From assembly GCA_036897625.1 (NCBI GenBank), contig JAYMTA010000616.1:1-26008 (forward strand): a DNA stretch of 26,008 nt. Reading direction: 5' to 3'. Made by a program: the position numbers and the translations under genes. The stretch's first letter is position 1; every line of letters starts with the position of its first letter. Origin of the DNA: Pelargonium cotyledonis. Taxonomy: Eukaryota; Streptophyta; Magnoliopsida; Geraniales; Geraniaceae. The notes under the pieces were generated by a model, which was given only the letters and a program-made list of their open reading frames with translations, made no database searches and was not told where the DNA came from. Below, piece after piece: positions 1 through 10,225 of the stretch.

Positions 1-900
1 CGGAGATGGAGGAGCCCAGATTTGGGCTAGAACTTTTTTTTATTATTATTTCATTTACCGGTAATGGGCTGTATGGCTGCTTGTTTTTTTTATTCAAGAA
101 GGGTAAAATGGTCATTTTAGCCCATTGGATTGAGTTTTGAATGGAAAATTGGATAGATAAATGTATGGTATAGTTTAGAGTACCCAATAGTTAATTAAGA
201 TACTTTAAGATAGCTAAATTTAAAGTGTGTCAAGTAGAAAGTAAGTATGTGTCATTTTCCCTGCAAATTATATGAAAATGTAAATGTTAAAATCTTATAG
301 TTGAGTAAATTGTTAATAATAATAATAATATAGGTTAAAAATAATAATAATAATAATTAAATCACTTCGGTGCCATCCCATCCTTCAATTAATGCACTTA
401 GGTACTGTATGTATATAGTTAATCATCGACATGCTTGCAATAAATAATATTTGACATACTAAATAATTTTATATCAATACTTACAATAATATTGAGATCA
501 TATGTATGATGTATTGATGTTAACTAAAATACTTAGTTTCAATCATTAATTAATAACATGTACTAATATTTTTATTTTAGATTTTAATGAAGTTTTAATT
601 TATAATAATATGCTATGAGTCGAGCTTACTAAATCTATAAGCTTATTTGGAACTTGAGCAAAAATATAGCGAGTCAAGACAATATCTAAATAGTTCAAGA
701 TTGATTCACACTCTTAATTCCGACTAAACAAAACAATATTGTCCAAAATTAAAAGCAAAAAAAATGCAAAAATATTGAAATGATAAAAGTACAAAATTGG
801 GATATTTTTTAATTATTTGCTTTATTGAGGTGAAATTTTAGTAGTCACAGATAGTAGTTATGCATGTCCCAATGTCCCATGAATGATATTTTGTAATATG
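1..900. other. AT-rich intergenic DNA, no gene seen
   Basis: This stretch is strongly AT-rich and has stops in all frames. It contains two short imperfect TAA/AAT trinucleotide runs, at about 314-332 and 337-358. I see no protein family, RNA gene or clear element ends. It could be distal promoter DNA for the site II cluster that follows at 915, or the far 3' flank of a gene outside the window. Confidence 0.6.
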
Positions 901-914
901 TTCAAGTATATGAA

Positions 915-1096
915 GGCCCATGGGCCAAATGGGCTATGATAAAATGACATGATTTTAAACGGGTCATAAAAGTTTCAGCCCATTAGTTTACATAATGGAT
1001 TGGGCTGTTATAACCCAGGGATCAGAGGCTCAATTTCAAGGTTTTGACACGATGATACCTAATGTCGATATTGGGCCAGCCCAAGACCAAGCCCAA
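915..1096 (+). promoter_or_regulatory. Cluster of site II (TGGGCY) elements
   Basis: At least seven TGGGCC/TGGGCT motifs in both orientations lie here. They include the palindrome GGCCCATGGGCC (915-926), and further copies near 929, 977, 1000, 1071, 1078 and 1088. In plants, site II elements are bound by TCP factors and are concentrated in promoters of ribosomal-protein, cell-cycle and other growth-associated genes. Together with the telo-box and TATA box at 1286-1309 this looks like a complete plus-strand core promoter with its proximal elements. Which transcript it drives is inferred: the nearest downstream coding gene on this strand is the F-box gene, whose ATG is 2.1 kb away. Confidence 0.6.
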
Positions 1097-1285
1097 CTTA
1101 AAATTGATTTGAATAACCGCTGAATTAAGTGGCGCTTCTAAACCAAAACAAAAATCACGCCACCACATGCAGCGGTTATAGGTGGAGGACTGTATATTGC
1201 GACGGCAACCGGGAACGGCCACAAATGGCAGATCTGAGTAACGTTGCTATTGGTCAGCCAGTTTGGTATTTTCGAGTGGCTCGCC

Positions 1286-1309
1286 TATATAAACACCATG
1301 TAACCCTAA
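1286..1309 (+). promoter_or_regulatory. TATA box followed by telo-box
   Basis: TATATAAA lies at 1286-1293 and AACCCTAA (telo-box) at 1302-1309, with an inverted CCAAT (ATTGG) near 1247. The spacing puts the transcription start near 1315-1325, so the telo-box would sit just upstream of or at the start site. The downstream 1320-1440 stretch is pyrimidine-rich like a plant 5' leader. A plausible 5' splice donor is at 1365 (G|GTACTC), with others near 1470-1485. Confidence 0.55.
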
Positions 1310-1364
1310 AAATCTCACATTTTGCGTCCTTCATGAACGCACAATCGCCGATTCTATCAAACTG

Positions 1365-3403
1365 GTACTCACATTTCACTCTTTCTTTTACGTTTCTCTG
1401 TATCTTTTTGTTTCGTTTCGACGTTTCTGCGCTTTTCAATGATTTCACCAGACCCCGATTTGCATATTCTGTACCCGATCAAATGTACCTTCATGATTGT
1501 TTTAATTTTGTGTTGTCTCTTTGGGTTATCATATTTCTATTCATCATAATTGTCCACTAATTTTTATTTTTTTGGGTGTTTTCATTTACTGTTTAGCTGG
1601 TGTGGTGTGAACTGTGAAGTATACAAATCAAAGTTCCATCATGAAAATAATTTAAAAAATCAATGGGTTGGTGTGTGGTGAGGTTGGGGTGGAGTGTACA
1701 AGTTCATTCCAAATTTAATGTCCACGACAAAATGTAAAATTGGGGTCTACATATCTTTTGAATTCAATAACTGTTTCTGCTATCATGATCCTACACAATT
1801 CGAATGAATCTTGATCAGAGGTGATTGTAACGAGTTAGGTTATGATTTAACATTGTTACATGGTATAATTAAGAGTATATAGCTAGCTTAGATGTTATGC
1901 GTTCACGAGTTACACTTAGCTAGAGCATTTATGAAGAAAAAAAAGATCTTACTATAAAAATGGAAAAGGGTGGTGGTATTCAATTGTCTAAGGGGTTTAA
2001 AATCATTTATCCGTACTCCTCGGAGGTCGTGGGCAAGCTTTTTTTTCTCCTCATTGCATACATTATTCAATGCCAAATCGGATTTTTCGGCCACGTCGAC
2101 TAGAGTTAGTGGCACAAGTAACTCCTACTAACGTTGTGTACCATACTAGGTTCAAAATAAAAAAAATTTATGTACCAAATTGGGTGGAGTTTTGAGGGAT
2201 CCTTATGAGAATTCATAAATTCAATGTTTTGATATGTAAAGAGTATCCCTTTGGATATTTGATTAGTTATAGTAAAAAAAAAAACATTTTCCTGCTTTAT
2301 TTTCAATAAGAACTTTTATGTGAGAATCGGAACCCTAAAAGGATAATTTTTTGTTTTTCTTATTGGAGATCATAGCATCTTTAATTTGAGATTAATAGTC
2401 CATCAGGTTTTATGAATTTGCAAATTCTTCCTCTCTTGGTTAAAAAAATGACATTGGCTGATATTATGAAAATACTATATAGCAATAACATGGATATCAT
2501 AATGTGAGAAGTTGATCATTGAGATGATAATTAATGAGCATAGGACTTATTGGCTAAGACTACTAATTGTGTGTCATTAGGCTATCCGGATAAGGATCTA
2601 TTTGGTAACGAACAATCAAGCAAAAGTTGAATCATTAACCGACAAAATTACTCACATTCTAAAAGTGAAAAAAATGTAATTTTGTCTGTTAATGACTGAA
2701 CTTTTGCATGAATGTTTGTTACCAAATAGATCTTTATCCGAATAGCTTGATGACACGTAATTTGAAGTTTTAAGAAAGTAAGAATCCAAATACTGATTCT
2801 TAAAGTGCTATTTAATGGTGGATGAAAATATTTGATGTTGCTTTCCATCAAAAGTTACATTTCGTAGGTGATTGGTTAGTTATGATTCTAGGTGATTGAT
2901 CAGTAGTAGAAGACACATTTTACTTTTGAGTATCATGTCCGCATTCTTATTTATTCATTTGTGGGATTTATTGCACTACTATCTTAAGTTCAACTTACAA
3001 TGCACATTTACACTGCTTATTTATTACAATCATAATCATTCGGTACCTTTTCGATTCAGGTTATTAGAAAACACAATTTTTGTATACATGACAGCTTTCA
3101 CATTTCCTAAATTTGTAATTTATTTTTGACATTTCCTTTAAAAGAAACTAATTTTTGTTTTGCTAGCATTGAGTTGCAGATTGATGGCTCTTCTTAGTTT
3201 GCTCATCTCCTTATATATATATGTAATGCACTTATAACTGCTGCTCTAGTGTTCTCGGGTTTGATGTTGTATAGTTCTCAATGTTCAATGAAAATCTTTA
3301 TGTTAATATATACATTTGATATGTTGTTTCGCTTTTGACTGCCAAATGATGATCAGAAGCTATAAAAATCTGGAAATTACATCTGATGTTCTCCTTCCTT
3401 GTA
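1365..3403 (+). other. Possible leader intron / gene-poor AT-rich DNA
   Basis: No coding potential is visible between the 1286 promoter and the F-box exon. The segment ends with an acceptor-like pyrimidine stretch and CTTGTAG at 3404, 45 bp before the F-box ATG. This is compatible with one roughly 2-kb intron in the 5' UTR of the F-box gene. A competing possibility is a shorter transcript starting near 3245 below the TATATATATA at about 3212. The segment carries the inverted-repeat hairpin at 2571-2756. Only RNA evidence can decide between the two. Confidence 0.35.
2571..2756. repeat. Long inverted repeat (hairpin MITE-like element)
   Basis: The left arm (2571-2652) and right arm (2676-2756) are imperfect reverse complements over about 80 bp, separated by a ~23-bp loop. 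The best-matched block is the GGATCTATTTGGTAAC region at about 2596 against its complement at about 2720. A weaker match extends outward on both sides to about 2545 and 2790. There is no coding content. The structure suits a non-autonomous foldback transposon, or a locus whose transcript would fold into a long stem. I did not find a convincing target-site duplication. Confidence 0.75.
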
Positions 3404-3441
3404 GGCATTTCTACTTGAATATATCAGAGTTGCTTGCACCA

Positions 3442-3462
3442 ATGCAAAATGAGTATACCTGA
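3442..3462 (+). promoter_or_regulatory. uORF overlapping the F-box start codon
   Basis: An ATG at 3442 opens a 6-codon frame (MQNEYT, stop 3460-3462). It overlaps the F-box ATG at 3449 in another frame. Ribosomes starting here would terminate 11 bases past the main ATG, so the arrangement could reduce or re-time F-box translation by leaky scanning or reinitiation. It is present in the mRNA whichever upstream start is used, as long as the 3404 acceptor or unspliced DNA forms the leader. Confidence 0.45.
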
Positions 3463-5036
3463 AGATTTAATCAGCAATCTACCAGACCCAATCCTACACA
3501 AAATACTTTCTTTTCTTCCAAAAAAAGATGCTGTAAGAAATAGTATACTATCAAAACGATGGGAATATTTGTGGATGTCTACCTTCAATCTTGACTTCAA
3601 AGAAGGGCCTTCACGTAAGAGGAATCACTTTTTGAAGTTTGTTGAAAGAGTGCTGCAGCTTCGTAACCCGTTAACTATAGAGAAGTTCTCGCTTTCATGT
3701 AAGCTACTTTCTGATGCATCTCGGATTAATGCATGGATATCTTTTATTGCTGAGACGCAAAAACTTCAAGAAATAGATCTTTGTTTCCATACTTTTCAAG
3801 GACCATATGCATTGCCTGATTACCTATGTAACGAGTCACTGCAAACATTGAAGCTAAGTATTTTCGGAGAACTCTTATTCCCTCCTGCAATTCGTTTCTC
3901 AAATCTCAAGAACATGACTCTTCACAAGATTAGGTTTCCAGCTGATCACGTGACACGGAAGCTCTTTTCTGGTTGCCCTGTTTTGAAGGAGTTGATTATA
4001 CACGAATGCAGTTGGGAGAAGGTCAAAGCTATTTGTATTTGTTCTCCCATGCTTGAATATTTGGACATAATTGACAACATTGTTGATTTGGGAGGTTACT
4101 ACTATCATCACAATCCTGCTGCTGCTGATGTGGGTCGTTGTCGAGTTGCAATATTTGGAATGAGTCTCAAATATTTTTCTTATGTAGGCGAATTTAAAAA
4201 TGACTATTACCTATACAATGCATGTGCACTAGTTGATGCAAAAATAGAAGTACGCTCCACTGGTCTGTTGGGAAGAGAGAGGGAAGTTGGCTATCGTGTG
4301 GTTAAGCTTCTTAGAGAGATTTCTGGCGTGAAAAAACTTACCCTATCTCTTTACACTCTTGCTGTAAGTTCCTAAACATTTGTTCAGTAAGTAAATGTCT
4401 TTCTACATTTCACAGTTGATAATCTAAGAAATATTTGGTTGTGATCTTTTCATTGCTTTGTTCTCAGGCACTCGATCATGCCAAAGATATGTTTGCTCAT
4501 CTACCCGTGTTTCACAAGCTGACCCATTTGGAATCTACTAAGTTGTGTCCAATGTTATTTTTTTGCCCATCACTTCAGCACATGCTCCAAAACTCTCCTT
4601 GCCTTGCTTATTTTCAAGTCATGATGATAAGTCATCAGAATTACAATAGCTGTTGTATTTTGTTTACTATCAAACCGTGTTATGATATTACCATTGTGAC
4701 TGATGAAACTCTTATTGTTTGATGACCATGTAGACCGATTCATGTCGCAGCCAAATGTTAGTGCTGGATCCTGTCCCGCCTTTTGTCTCTACACACTTTA
4801 AGATTATGAAGATACCTTTCTTTTTCCGCAATGAAGAGAATATGAACATCCTGAAAATGTTGCTTAAAGAAGCAACTGCCTTGGAGATGATGGAGGTTAC
4901 TGTTTATGACCATAAACTCATAGTAAGCGCGAAGGAGCGACAAGAGTTTTCCTCTCAGGTACTAAAGCTCTGTACTTCGTCACCGTTTTGTGCGATCTCT
5001 ATCAACCTTTTCCCCATCCCTTCTCTTGGATCCTAA
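3449..5036 (+). CDS. F-box/LRR/FBD-domain protein (3 coding exons)
   Basis: Predicted exons are 3449-4363, 4468-4617 and 4734-5036, all joined in phase 0 (about 455 aa). The N-terminus (residues 2-45) is an F-box: MSIPEDLISNLPDPILHKIL followed by SFLP, a VRNSILSKRW core and W47. The middle holds degenerate leucine-rich repeats, including KLFSGCPVLKELIIHECSW. The C-terminus is an FBD domain starting at LDPVPPFVSTHFKIMKI and ending FSSQVLKLCTSSPFCAISI. Such proteins act as substrate receptors of SCF (SKP1-cullin-F-box) E3 ubiquitin ligases; the LRR/FBD part binds an unknown target. The first donor (GTAAGT) is strong. The second intron (116 nt, GTCATG...TGTAG) has a weak donor but is the only one I found that joins the exon frames. 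The start is the first ATG in this frame; upstream in-frame codons lack ATG. Length and domain order match the family, so I see no reason to call it a pseudogene. The target is unknown. Confidence 0.85.
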
Positions 5037-5800
5037 TTATAAACTAGAAGTTGCATTACAACATGTGTTTGTTCTTGGTATTGGGTTGAATGCTCACCTA
5101 TGTATGATTTAGTTGTGTCCTCAGTTCAGAGGCAGAATTGTGATCTTCGAGCCAATGTTTTTGGTGCTAGTAGTCATTGAATTGTTTTGAAACAAACAAA
5201 ATGTACTTTTATTAGGGTTATTTGTATTCTATTGTGTGCTATTGTTTGGTCGTTTTGAACCTTAAATTGAGAGCATCTTTTCTGGATTTGGATTTTATTC
5301 TTCTTGGTTCCTCATTTTCATACAAATTATGGTGGTAATGTACTTTACCATCTTGATGATAGCTTGCAAATTCATTAGATTTCATCATGACTAGAGACAG
5401 GTACTTGATTAGATGGCAAGAAGTCAACCTTGCTGCATGCATGTTTTCTGATTTGTTGTAGTTTAGTTTTTTATTTTACACAATCTGAATTGTCGTACTC
5501 GATGTTTGCACGATGTTGTCATGTTAGATTTTCAAACTATTTAATTTTTGTGAAAGTTTCAAACTATTTAATTTAATAAATTAAAAAAAAAATTTGTGAG
5601 AGATTGTGGGTTCAACTCTTTGAGTTGAGGGGTGTGATGGGTTTTAAGAGGATAGTTATTTCCTATTGTATAGTTTATTTTTTTTAATTGATAAAATAAA
5701 TAAATAATAATAAAAACATCTTTTGACACCATTATAATTTGATAGCTTAGTTACATCACACATGATGAACTAACTTGAACATTTATCTTAGTTAAAAGAC
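5037..5800. other. F-box 3' UTR and intergenic DNA
   Basis: The first 150-250 bases are probably F-box 3' UTR. Beyond that I see only AT-rich DNA. An 18-bp direct repeat (TTCAAACTATTTAATTT at 5531 and 5558) and an A/T-rich run near 5690-5715 are the only structures. A GTGGGTTCAACTC string at about 5606 resembles a tRNA B box but has no matching A box nearby. No gene is supported. Confidence 0.5.
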
Positions 5801-5806
5801 TTAATT

Positions 5807-6153
5807 TAGTTCCCGAACTTTGGTGTTTTGACCTAATTTGGTCTTGAATAGTTTTTTAAACTGAATTTGGTTCTTGAATTTTTTTGTTTTGATCCAATTT
5901 GGTTCATGAACTTTTAATTGACACGAAATGGTCCCTTGATTTTCACATATTGATCCAATTGGGTTATTATACTTTAAGCTTATATCAAAAGTTAAGGGGT
6001 CAAATTTAATCAATGTCTGAAAGTTCAGAAACTATTTTAGGGTCATTTAAAAGTTCAATGATTAAATTGAATTAAAAACACGAAAGTTCAGGAATCAAAT
6101 TGGGTTAAAAGAAATTCATAACCAAATTAGATTAAAACACTAAAGTTCGGGGA
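5807..6153. repeat. Foldback element made of degenerate ~31-bp repeats
   Basis: The left half (about 5807-5985) repeats a unit of the form AATTTGGTTCTTGAA...TTTTGATCC about six times at ~31-bp spacing. The right half (about 5998-6153) carries the same unit about five times in reverse complement. The outer ends pair well: TTCCCGAACTTTGGTGTTTT (about 5810) against AAAACACTAAAGTTCGGGGA (about 6133). The result is a large imperfect hairpin with internal repetition and no coding content. This resembles foldback elements or MITEs with subterminal repeats. An RNA read through it would fold along its length. Confidence 0.75.
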
Positions 6154-6770
6154 CCTCTTGTACCCCTTACCTTAAGATGAAGTATTGTTATTGTTGACTT
6201 ATTGTTAATACTACTAGCAAATTTGGTCCGTTGGTTCAAAATATGTTAGTAGTGTCATTAAAAGAAAAATATGAAATTCAACATCAAACGAACAGTAGAA
6301 CCAAATTGACGATGGGTAAGGCATCGTACAAGAATTGGCTTGGCTTTTCGCAGCAAGTTGGTGTGCGTGATCAGCTAGCTCTAGTATTGTCTTCTTGTGA
6401 TCGCATGTTGGAATGAGAGTCGGTTCAGCGAATTCGCGGTTCAGAATTGAAAACACAGCTGAGCTAGCTGGGTCGTGTTGATGCTGAATTGACTTGCTCG
6501 CTGCAAGCAATTGTTGTTTCTTTGTAATTTCTCAGTTTTATTTATACGGTGGCTCAAATCACTATGTTTGTTTCAGTGGTGGGGACAAGATTTGAGGGTG
6601 TTTCTTCTCTCAACAACCGTCAATTGTTGTTCAGTTTCGTGAGATATTTGAGGGAAACCCCAGTATTGAGGTGTGTACTTGAACACTATCACAACGTGTC
6701 CAAAAGAAGCCACCAAGGGTAAGAAAAATACATAATTTTGATGACAAGCAGTAGATTGTTGGCTTAATTC
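6154..6770. other. Unassigned DNA with a GC-richer island
   Basis: From about 6300 to 6510 the base composition is less AT-rich than its surroundings. Short open frames exist on both strands (61 aa on +, 98 aa on -), but I recognise no domain in either, and the plus frame ends at 6416. It could be a gene or retroelement fragment. No splice-consistent model could be built. Confidence 0.35.
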
Positions 6771-6773
6771 TTA

Positions 6774-7384
6774 GGGTTTGTTTCGTTAACATTACTTGCT
6801 CTTTTGTACTTTAACACGCTTTTTACATTCCAAATAACTGATTTAATGCTTATTTATTTAATCTACTGCAAAATATTGTAAAATTTTAAGAAGCTGTAAG
6901 GAAGGGTGAAAATTTTAATGAGGTATAAGAAGATGTTCTAAAAAGTCAGTTATGTTTGATAAATGTCTGATTGTAAGGAGTTGTAATGAGGGTGGATCGT
7001 AAAAGTTTGTTTGGTAAAAAATAACTGTAAGAAGGTAAAATATGTTCAAAATATCAAACGGTGGACCTCAATAACAACTACGTTTGACCATTTGTAGTCT
7101 ATCCAATTCAAAAATGAAACAGTCGATCATTTTATTTTTTTGGACGACCAACAAAAAATGGTTGACCGTTTAGCTCCTTAAAGGAGCTACTGTTTCTCAC
7201 ATGAGTTGTTTAGCTTCTGCACCAAAACAACTCATTCAAATGAGCTTTTCACTGTTTCGCTCTTTAAAGAAGCCAAAATCTAATTTTTATCAAACAACTT
7301 ACATCTTACATGACACCATTCTCCTTTAAGCAAATCTTAGGCAGCCCCTCCTTAAAGGAGCAAATAATTAACACAAACAAGCCC
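6774..7384 (+). mobile_element. Tourist-like MITE, copy A (611 bp, TTA TSD)
   Basis: The element begins GGGTTTGTTTCGTTAA and ends with the complement of GGGCTTGTTTGTGTTAA. It is flanked on both sides by TTA (6771-6773 and 7385-7387). Short GGG..TTGTTTG inverted ends with a 3-bp TTA duplication are the hallmark of PIF/Harbinger-derived Tourist MITEs. It encodes no transposase and so is non-autonomous. The interior contains GGTCGAC/GGTCAAC-type inverted motifs and CTCCTTTAAGGAG palindromes. A second copy lies at 20113-20707 in the opposite orientation. It sits about 650 bp upstream of the GPT transcription start. Confidence 0.85.
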
Positions 7385-7387
7385 TTA

Positions 7388-7990
7388 TTCGGGTGACAAC
7401 GCTTGAGAGTACAAATTGTATAGTATAACACACAATATGTTCATATTTAAATCAACTATAGGTTAGGAGTAAACCACATATATATTAGTTCTATTTGTAA
7501 ATTGTTGAATTGAACTCAATAATTCTCATTTTAGTTCTGTGCTTAGTACACATTATTAATAGAAATGTAAAGTTTTCAAAATGTTTAAATTTTCTTTCAA
7601 ATCATCTTGCAATATTATTAGCTAGTTAATCAAATTATTCACCAAAAGACACGAGACTAGTGGTCGAGGAATGATTAAGAGCATTGTTTTTGGGTCTCTA
7701 TTAGCTTTGGAATGACGAAATTGAGTGATTTCGATGGGCAAAAGTCGTCGCACATGTAATCTCTCTCAAATTTGTGAAAAAAGGAAAAAAAAATTCCTCG
7801 TTTTCACACTTAATGAAAAAATAAAATGAGTAGAAGAATCACAAAAATAATTCAAAATTGCACTCTAATTCCTAACTATTAAAAGATACTTCCGCAGTAA
7901 AATTTTCAGTCATAGGCACAACAGCTGTCATCTGGTATAGAAGTTGTCATGTGACGGAACAGAGTATCACTCCAAAATCCTCTGTTTTTC
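7388..7990. other. GPT upstream intergenic region
   Basis: AT-rich DNA lies between the MITE and the GPT core promoter. I see no open frame or family signal. A CATGTGAC E-box-like hexamer context at about 7949 lies 70 bp upstream of the TATA box and may belong to the GPT promoter. That function is inferred from position only. Confidence 0.4.
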
Positions 7991-8018
7991 TCTGATTCTT
8001 TAGTTTCATTTCTCGAGC

Positions 8019-8025
8019 TATAAAT
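8019..8025 (+). promoter_or_regulatory. TATA box of the GPT gene
   Basis: TATAAAT at 8019-8025 is followed by a C/T-rich leader (8030-8110). It would place the transcription start near 8050, giving a ~200-nt 5' UTR. No ATG occurs between there and the GPT start at 8257, which supports that start codon. Confidence 0.7.
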
Positions 8026-8256
8026 CACCCACCTCCTCCCCTCATTTACCTACACAACTCCGTTTCTCATTTCTCTTCTATTTTCGGTTCGCTTCTCTCC
8101 AACCTCGCTACCTTCACCAACTGCTTCAACGGTCTCATTTTGCTCATCTCCAATCCACCGTTGAAAAGCTCTCCACACTTCACATTCTGTGGTTTCCCTG
8201 TGATTGTGTTGTCTGGGTCAGTTTCTATTTCGCTTCTCTTTCACCAATTCGTCGAC

Positions 8257-10225
8257 ATGTTGTCTTCAGCGAAATGTTCAACACCTTCTTTCTCATGCTC
8301 TGGTTTGCTGAACCGCAAGGGTTCGGTACCAAAAGCTAGCTCCTTTTCGCTACCCATTGTTCAAAATGCGAAACAGAGCTCTAATTTGTTGAAGCCGCTG
8401 TTTATTTCTTCTGTTGACAATTTGGGATTGTTGACGAAGACCCAGAAGCGTGTAGTTGAGTGCGAGGCCTATGAAGCCGACAGGTCGGGGCTAGAGATTA
8501 AAATTGAGCTGCCAGATGAGGAGGCTCGAGCCGAGGCGGCGCAGAGGCTCAAGATTGGTATTTACTTTGCGACCTGGTGGGCATTGAATGTGGTGTTCAA
8601 TATCTACAACAAGAAGGTTTTGAATGCTTTCCCGTACCCATGGCTCACTTCTCTTCTCTCTCTTGCAACTGGGTCTCTAATGATGCTGATTTCATGGGCC
8701 ACTAGAGTTGCTGGGGCCCCAAAAACTGATTTGGAGTTCTGGAAGACCCTCTTTCCGGTAATAAAAATCCATACTTTGTTTCAATTTTTAGGGTTTTCTC
8801 TTGTTTGGTTGCTGAGAGAGTGTGGGAAAAGAAAATGTATTGAAATCAATTTGTGATGGTTTTTGGCAGGTTGCAGTGGCACATACAATTGGGCATGTAG
8901 CTGCCACTGTGAGTATGTCAAAGGTTGCTGTTTCATTCACACACATCATCAAGAGTGGTGAGCCAGCATTCAGTGTATTGGTTTCCAGATTTCTGTTGGG
9001 AGATACATTTCCAGCTCCAGTTTACATGTCTCTCTTGCCAATTATCGGAGGTTGCGCGCTTGCAGCTGTGACCGAGCTCAATTTCAATATGATTGGTGAG
9101 GAAAATTGTGTAATTTTAGCAAGCCATGATGTGAAATTGTGGTGCTTCTTCAGTTGCTGAACTTTGTTTCTGTGTTGTAGGTTTCATGGGGGCTATGATA
9201 TCGAACTTGGCTTTCGTGTTTCGGAACATATTCTCGAAGAAAGGAATGAAGGGAAATTCTGTCAGTGGAATGAACTACTATGCTTGTTTGTCTATGTTGT
9301 CTCTTTTGATCCTCACACCTTTTGCAATTGCTGTGGAAGGCCCTCAGATGTGGGCTGCTGGATGGCAAAATGCTGTTTCTCAGATTGGACCCAATTTCAT
9401 ATGGTAACAACGTCGTCTCTCTCACATTAAATTGTTGTTTTGCATGATAATTTGCAAATGATGTTAAGGTTATGTCTTTAGCTGTATATCTTGTCAATTT
9501 GAACTAGGAGATGTAGACAAAGTAATTTGTTTAAATACCTGTTAGAGTTTATGACTACAAACAAAGATACATGGTTATATGATACTATGTTCCCAAGTAG
9601 TTACTGGTTTACATTTACAATTTGCCCTGTAAAAGTTATAGGAAATAGAAGAGAAATGTCTTGGATCTCCTATCACTTTCTTTCAGTTTCGATATTGTTC
9701 TTTGAAATGCCATGCCTTGTGGTGACCTAATGTAGTATATCGAATATTGATCTCTTGTTCTTGTTATAACTTGTTTTTTCTTGGGAAACTTGTACTCAAC
9801 GCGTATTGTTTGTGAATCTTGTGCAGGTGGTTGGCCGCCCAAAGTGTCTTCTATCACTTGTACAATCAAGTTTCATACATGTCGCTCGATCAGATCTCTC
9901 CCTTGACATTTAGCATAGGAAACACAATGAAGCGGATATCTGTCATAGTCTCCTCCATCATCATCTTTGGCACACCCGTCCAGCCAATCAACGCCCTTGG
10001 CGCTGCCATTGCAATCCTTGGCACCTTTCTTTATTCGCAGGTACATATCATCAACATCGTCATGAAATTCCTTTCGCATCCAAAAATGACAAAGCTATAT
10101 TACTTTTTGTTTTTGCATTCTCCTTATACAACTTGTTTGTATAGTAACAAAAACACTTGAATGGCCTTTATGCATAGCTAAGTTGTGTCATTTCTTTGAT
10201 GGTTTATGTACAGGCAAAGCAGTAG
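8257..10225 (+). CDS. GPT: Plastid glucose-6-phosphate/phosphate translocator
   Basis: Exons are 8257-8757, 8870-9095, 9181-9403, 9827-10040 and 10214-10225; all junctions are GT-AG and in frame, giving 391 aa, the usual family length. The product exchanges glucose-6-phosphate for inorganic phosphate across the plastid inner envelope, feeding starch synthesis and the oxidative pentose phosphate pathway in non-green plastids. Residues 1 to about 90 are a Ser-rich transit peptide (MLSSAKCSTPSFSCSG...). The mature part begins near AAQRLKIGIYFATWWALNVV and has the multi-helix fold of the TPT/PPT/GPT/XPT transporters. Diagnostic stretches include FNIYNKKVLNAFPYPWLTS, VAVAHTIGHVAATVSMSKVA, SFTHIIKSGEPAFSVL and GNTMKRISVIVSSIIIFGTP, and it ends AKQ. 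Near-identity to known GPT proteins across these blocks makes the GPT assignment firm rather than TPT or PPT. I cannot separate the GPT1 and GPT2 paralogues. The last exon encodes only three residues. ATG 8257 is the first ATG of the mRNA. Confidence 0.95.

Noticed and set aside
1129..1560. 143-codon open frame on the plus strand.
   Set aside because: It runs straight through the TATA/telo-box promoter, has no ATG with leader upstream and matches no family I know; composition is non-coding.
1310..2600. C/D-box snoRNA genes downstream of the telo-box/site II promoter.
   Set aside because: I looked for paired RTGATGA and CTGA boxes with terminal stems and found no convincing set. Left only as an alternative to test.
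4435..4760. Apparent frameshift between the LRR and FBD parts of the F-box gene.
   Set aside because: A 116-nt GT-AG intron (4618-4733) in phase 0 joins the frames exactly, so no lesion is needed.
5606..5618. tRNA or SINE from a GTGGGTTCAACTC B-box-like string.
   Set aside because: No A box, cloverleaf or terminator.
8140..8256. N-terminal extension of the GPT frame upstream of 8257.
   Set aside because: The frame is open but has no ATG. MLSSAKCS at 8257 matches the usual GPT start.
9150..9497. 115-codon open frame antisense to the GPT gene.
   Set aside because: Shadow of the conserved GPT exon 3; no independent signals.
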